From Oscillospiraceae bacterium (GTDB lineage: Bacteria > Bacillota > Clostridia > Oscillospirales > CAG-272), in NCBI GenBank assembly GCA_015064355.1, contig SVSJ01000002.1:1-64000 (forward strand): a DNA stretch of 64,000 nt, given 5' to 3'. Made by a program: the position numbers and the translations under genes. Below, piece by piece: positions 63,346 to 64,000 of this stretch. The first letter of the stretch is position 1; every line of letters begins with the position of its first letter. A model generated the notes under the pieces. It was not told where the DNA came from and did no database searches. It saw only the letters and a list, made by a program, of their open reading frames with translations.

Positions 63346-64000
63346 TTACCAGTCGGAATTTATAATAGAATCAACTGCTGTGTTAATATTGTTTTCCCAG
63401 CCGCGGATTCTCTGCGCATACTGTGATGCGTAGTCCTTGGTTTTGTGATTCATCATCTTGGAGAGAAGCTCGCCGGGGCCGCCGTAAACGTAACCGAAGT
63501 CGTAAACAACGCCGCGGTTGATAATATCAAGCATATCGCCGTCTTCCGGAGCGTCTGCTGAACGTCCCTTTAATGCAGCGTCATAAAGTGCGGGCTGAAC
63601 CTGCTGCCAAGCACGTGCGTTCATTACTTCCATTACTGCACCGAGAACCTGGTCGTTGGGGCAATGGAGCAAAATACCGAAGGTACTGCCGGAGGGGTCG
63701 GTAATAGTATGATAGTCCTTCTGCAACTCGTCATACTTGGGGTAAGGCAGGAATCCGTAAGTGTCTTCCATTTCATCAAAGTAACCGGAAAGAGCGTGAG
63801 CGAAGGTACCGTACATAAAGAGTGCACGTCCGTCAGCAAAAATATCACTGTGAGTAGACCAGTCTCTTGTAGGCCAAGTTGCCTTGTCTTCATAAATCAA
63901 GGAGTAAACCTTTTCAACGATAGAAACAACCTTTTCGGTGTTCATGTGGATATAGGGGATTCCATCACTGTCTCTTTGAGTGGTCATCTCACCGCAGGAG
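63346..64000 (-). CDS. Extracellular solute-binding protein (copy 2), cut by the window edge
   Basis: Only the last 217 or so codons are present; the reading frame is open to the end of the window (SCGEMTTQRDSDG). About 93 percent identical over 213 residues to the gene at 61710-63194, including FADGRALFMYGTF and YVYGGPGELLSKMM. A recent tandem duplication. Its N-terminus and any further transporter genes lie outside the window. Confidence 0.9.
   Translation of the reverse strand, partial: SCGEMTTQRDSDGIPYIHMNTEKVVSIVEKVYSLIYEDKATWPTRDWSTHSDIFADGRALFMYGTFAHALSGYFDEMEDTYGFLPYPKYDELQKDYHTITDPSGSTFGILLHCPNDQVLGAVMEVMNARAWQQVQPALYDAALKGRSADAPEDGDMLDIINRGVVYDFGYVYGGPGELLSKMMNHKTKDYASQYAQRIRGWENNINTAVDSIINSDW

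Overview
The window looks like chromosome from an anaerobic, low-to-mid GC Gram-positive bacterium of the class Clostridia, most likely an uncultured gut lineage near the Oscillospirales. The evidence is two T-box leaders (ileS, valS), consensus TTGACA/TATAAT promoters with AGGAGG ribosome sites, an HPr with both His15 and Ser46, a SPOCS-domain (DUF3794) protein and a YjcZ-like small protein typical of spore-forming lineages, ferredoxin-linked indolepyruvate oxidoreductase, and intergenic palindromic repeats of the kind common in gut Clostridia. I see no rRNA, tRNA, CRISPR array, prophage or transposase gene. This placement is inference.

Layout. 0-4 kb: an XRE regulator, a 59-residue Cys-rich membrane peptide, a CYTH phosphatase-like protein and a DUF559 protein, flanked by two copies of a 135-bp palindromic repeat. 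4-8 kb (minus strand): a nucleoside salvage operon tdk - hydrolase - deoC - DUF362 - deoD - small membrane protein. 8-28 kb: a PHP phosphatase, MarR regulator, T-box/ileS, HPr, uvrC-rsmD-coaD-flavoprotein, a minus-strand cat-like/trxB/mtnN operon, T-box/valS, and rlmI-like/murJ/glycosyltransferase. 28.3-28.7 kb: a gene-free strip with a cluster of DnaA-box-like 9-mers. 28.7-31.7 kb: ligA and a membrane-anchored hydrolase. 31.8-32.3 kb: repeat cluster A. 32.4-37.5 kb: iorAB, mnmM, a VanY-type peptidase and a small membrane protein.

37.5-51.6 kb (minus strand) is the most system-like region. It is a seven-gene operon encoding a 1063-residue solute-binding protein, two complete pairs of MalF/MalG-type permeases, a beta-propeller/Yip1-like membrane protein and a 1006-residue DUF5696 protein, followed by a separately promoted DUF4091 protein. 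No ABC ATPase is encoded in the window. A ROK sugar kinase is transcribed divergently from it across an 878-bp gap containing repeated operator-like dyads. 53.5-57.6 kb: SPOCS protein, MntR-type regulator, feoAB. 57.6-58.7 kb: repeat cluster B. 58.9-61.7 kb: paaK, an ACT-domain protein and a sugar-isomerase-like protein. 61.7-64 kb: two tandem, almost identical solute-binding lipoproteins, the second cut by the window edge.

The main unexplained structure is a family of multi-hairpin repeats, five copies plus fragments, in clusters A and B. Stem lengths, loop and linkers are conserved while the paired bases change together, and a pyrimidine tract after the second stem repeats that stem's 3' arm, so two alternative pairings are possible. 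Cluster A lies just upstream of iorAB and cluster B just upstream of paaK-ACT, genes that act in the same arylpyruvate/arylacetyl-CoA chemistry.
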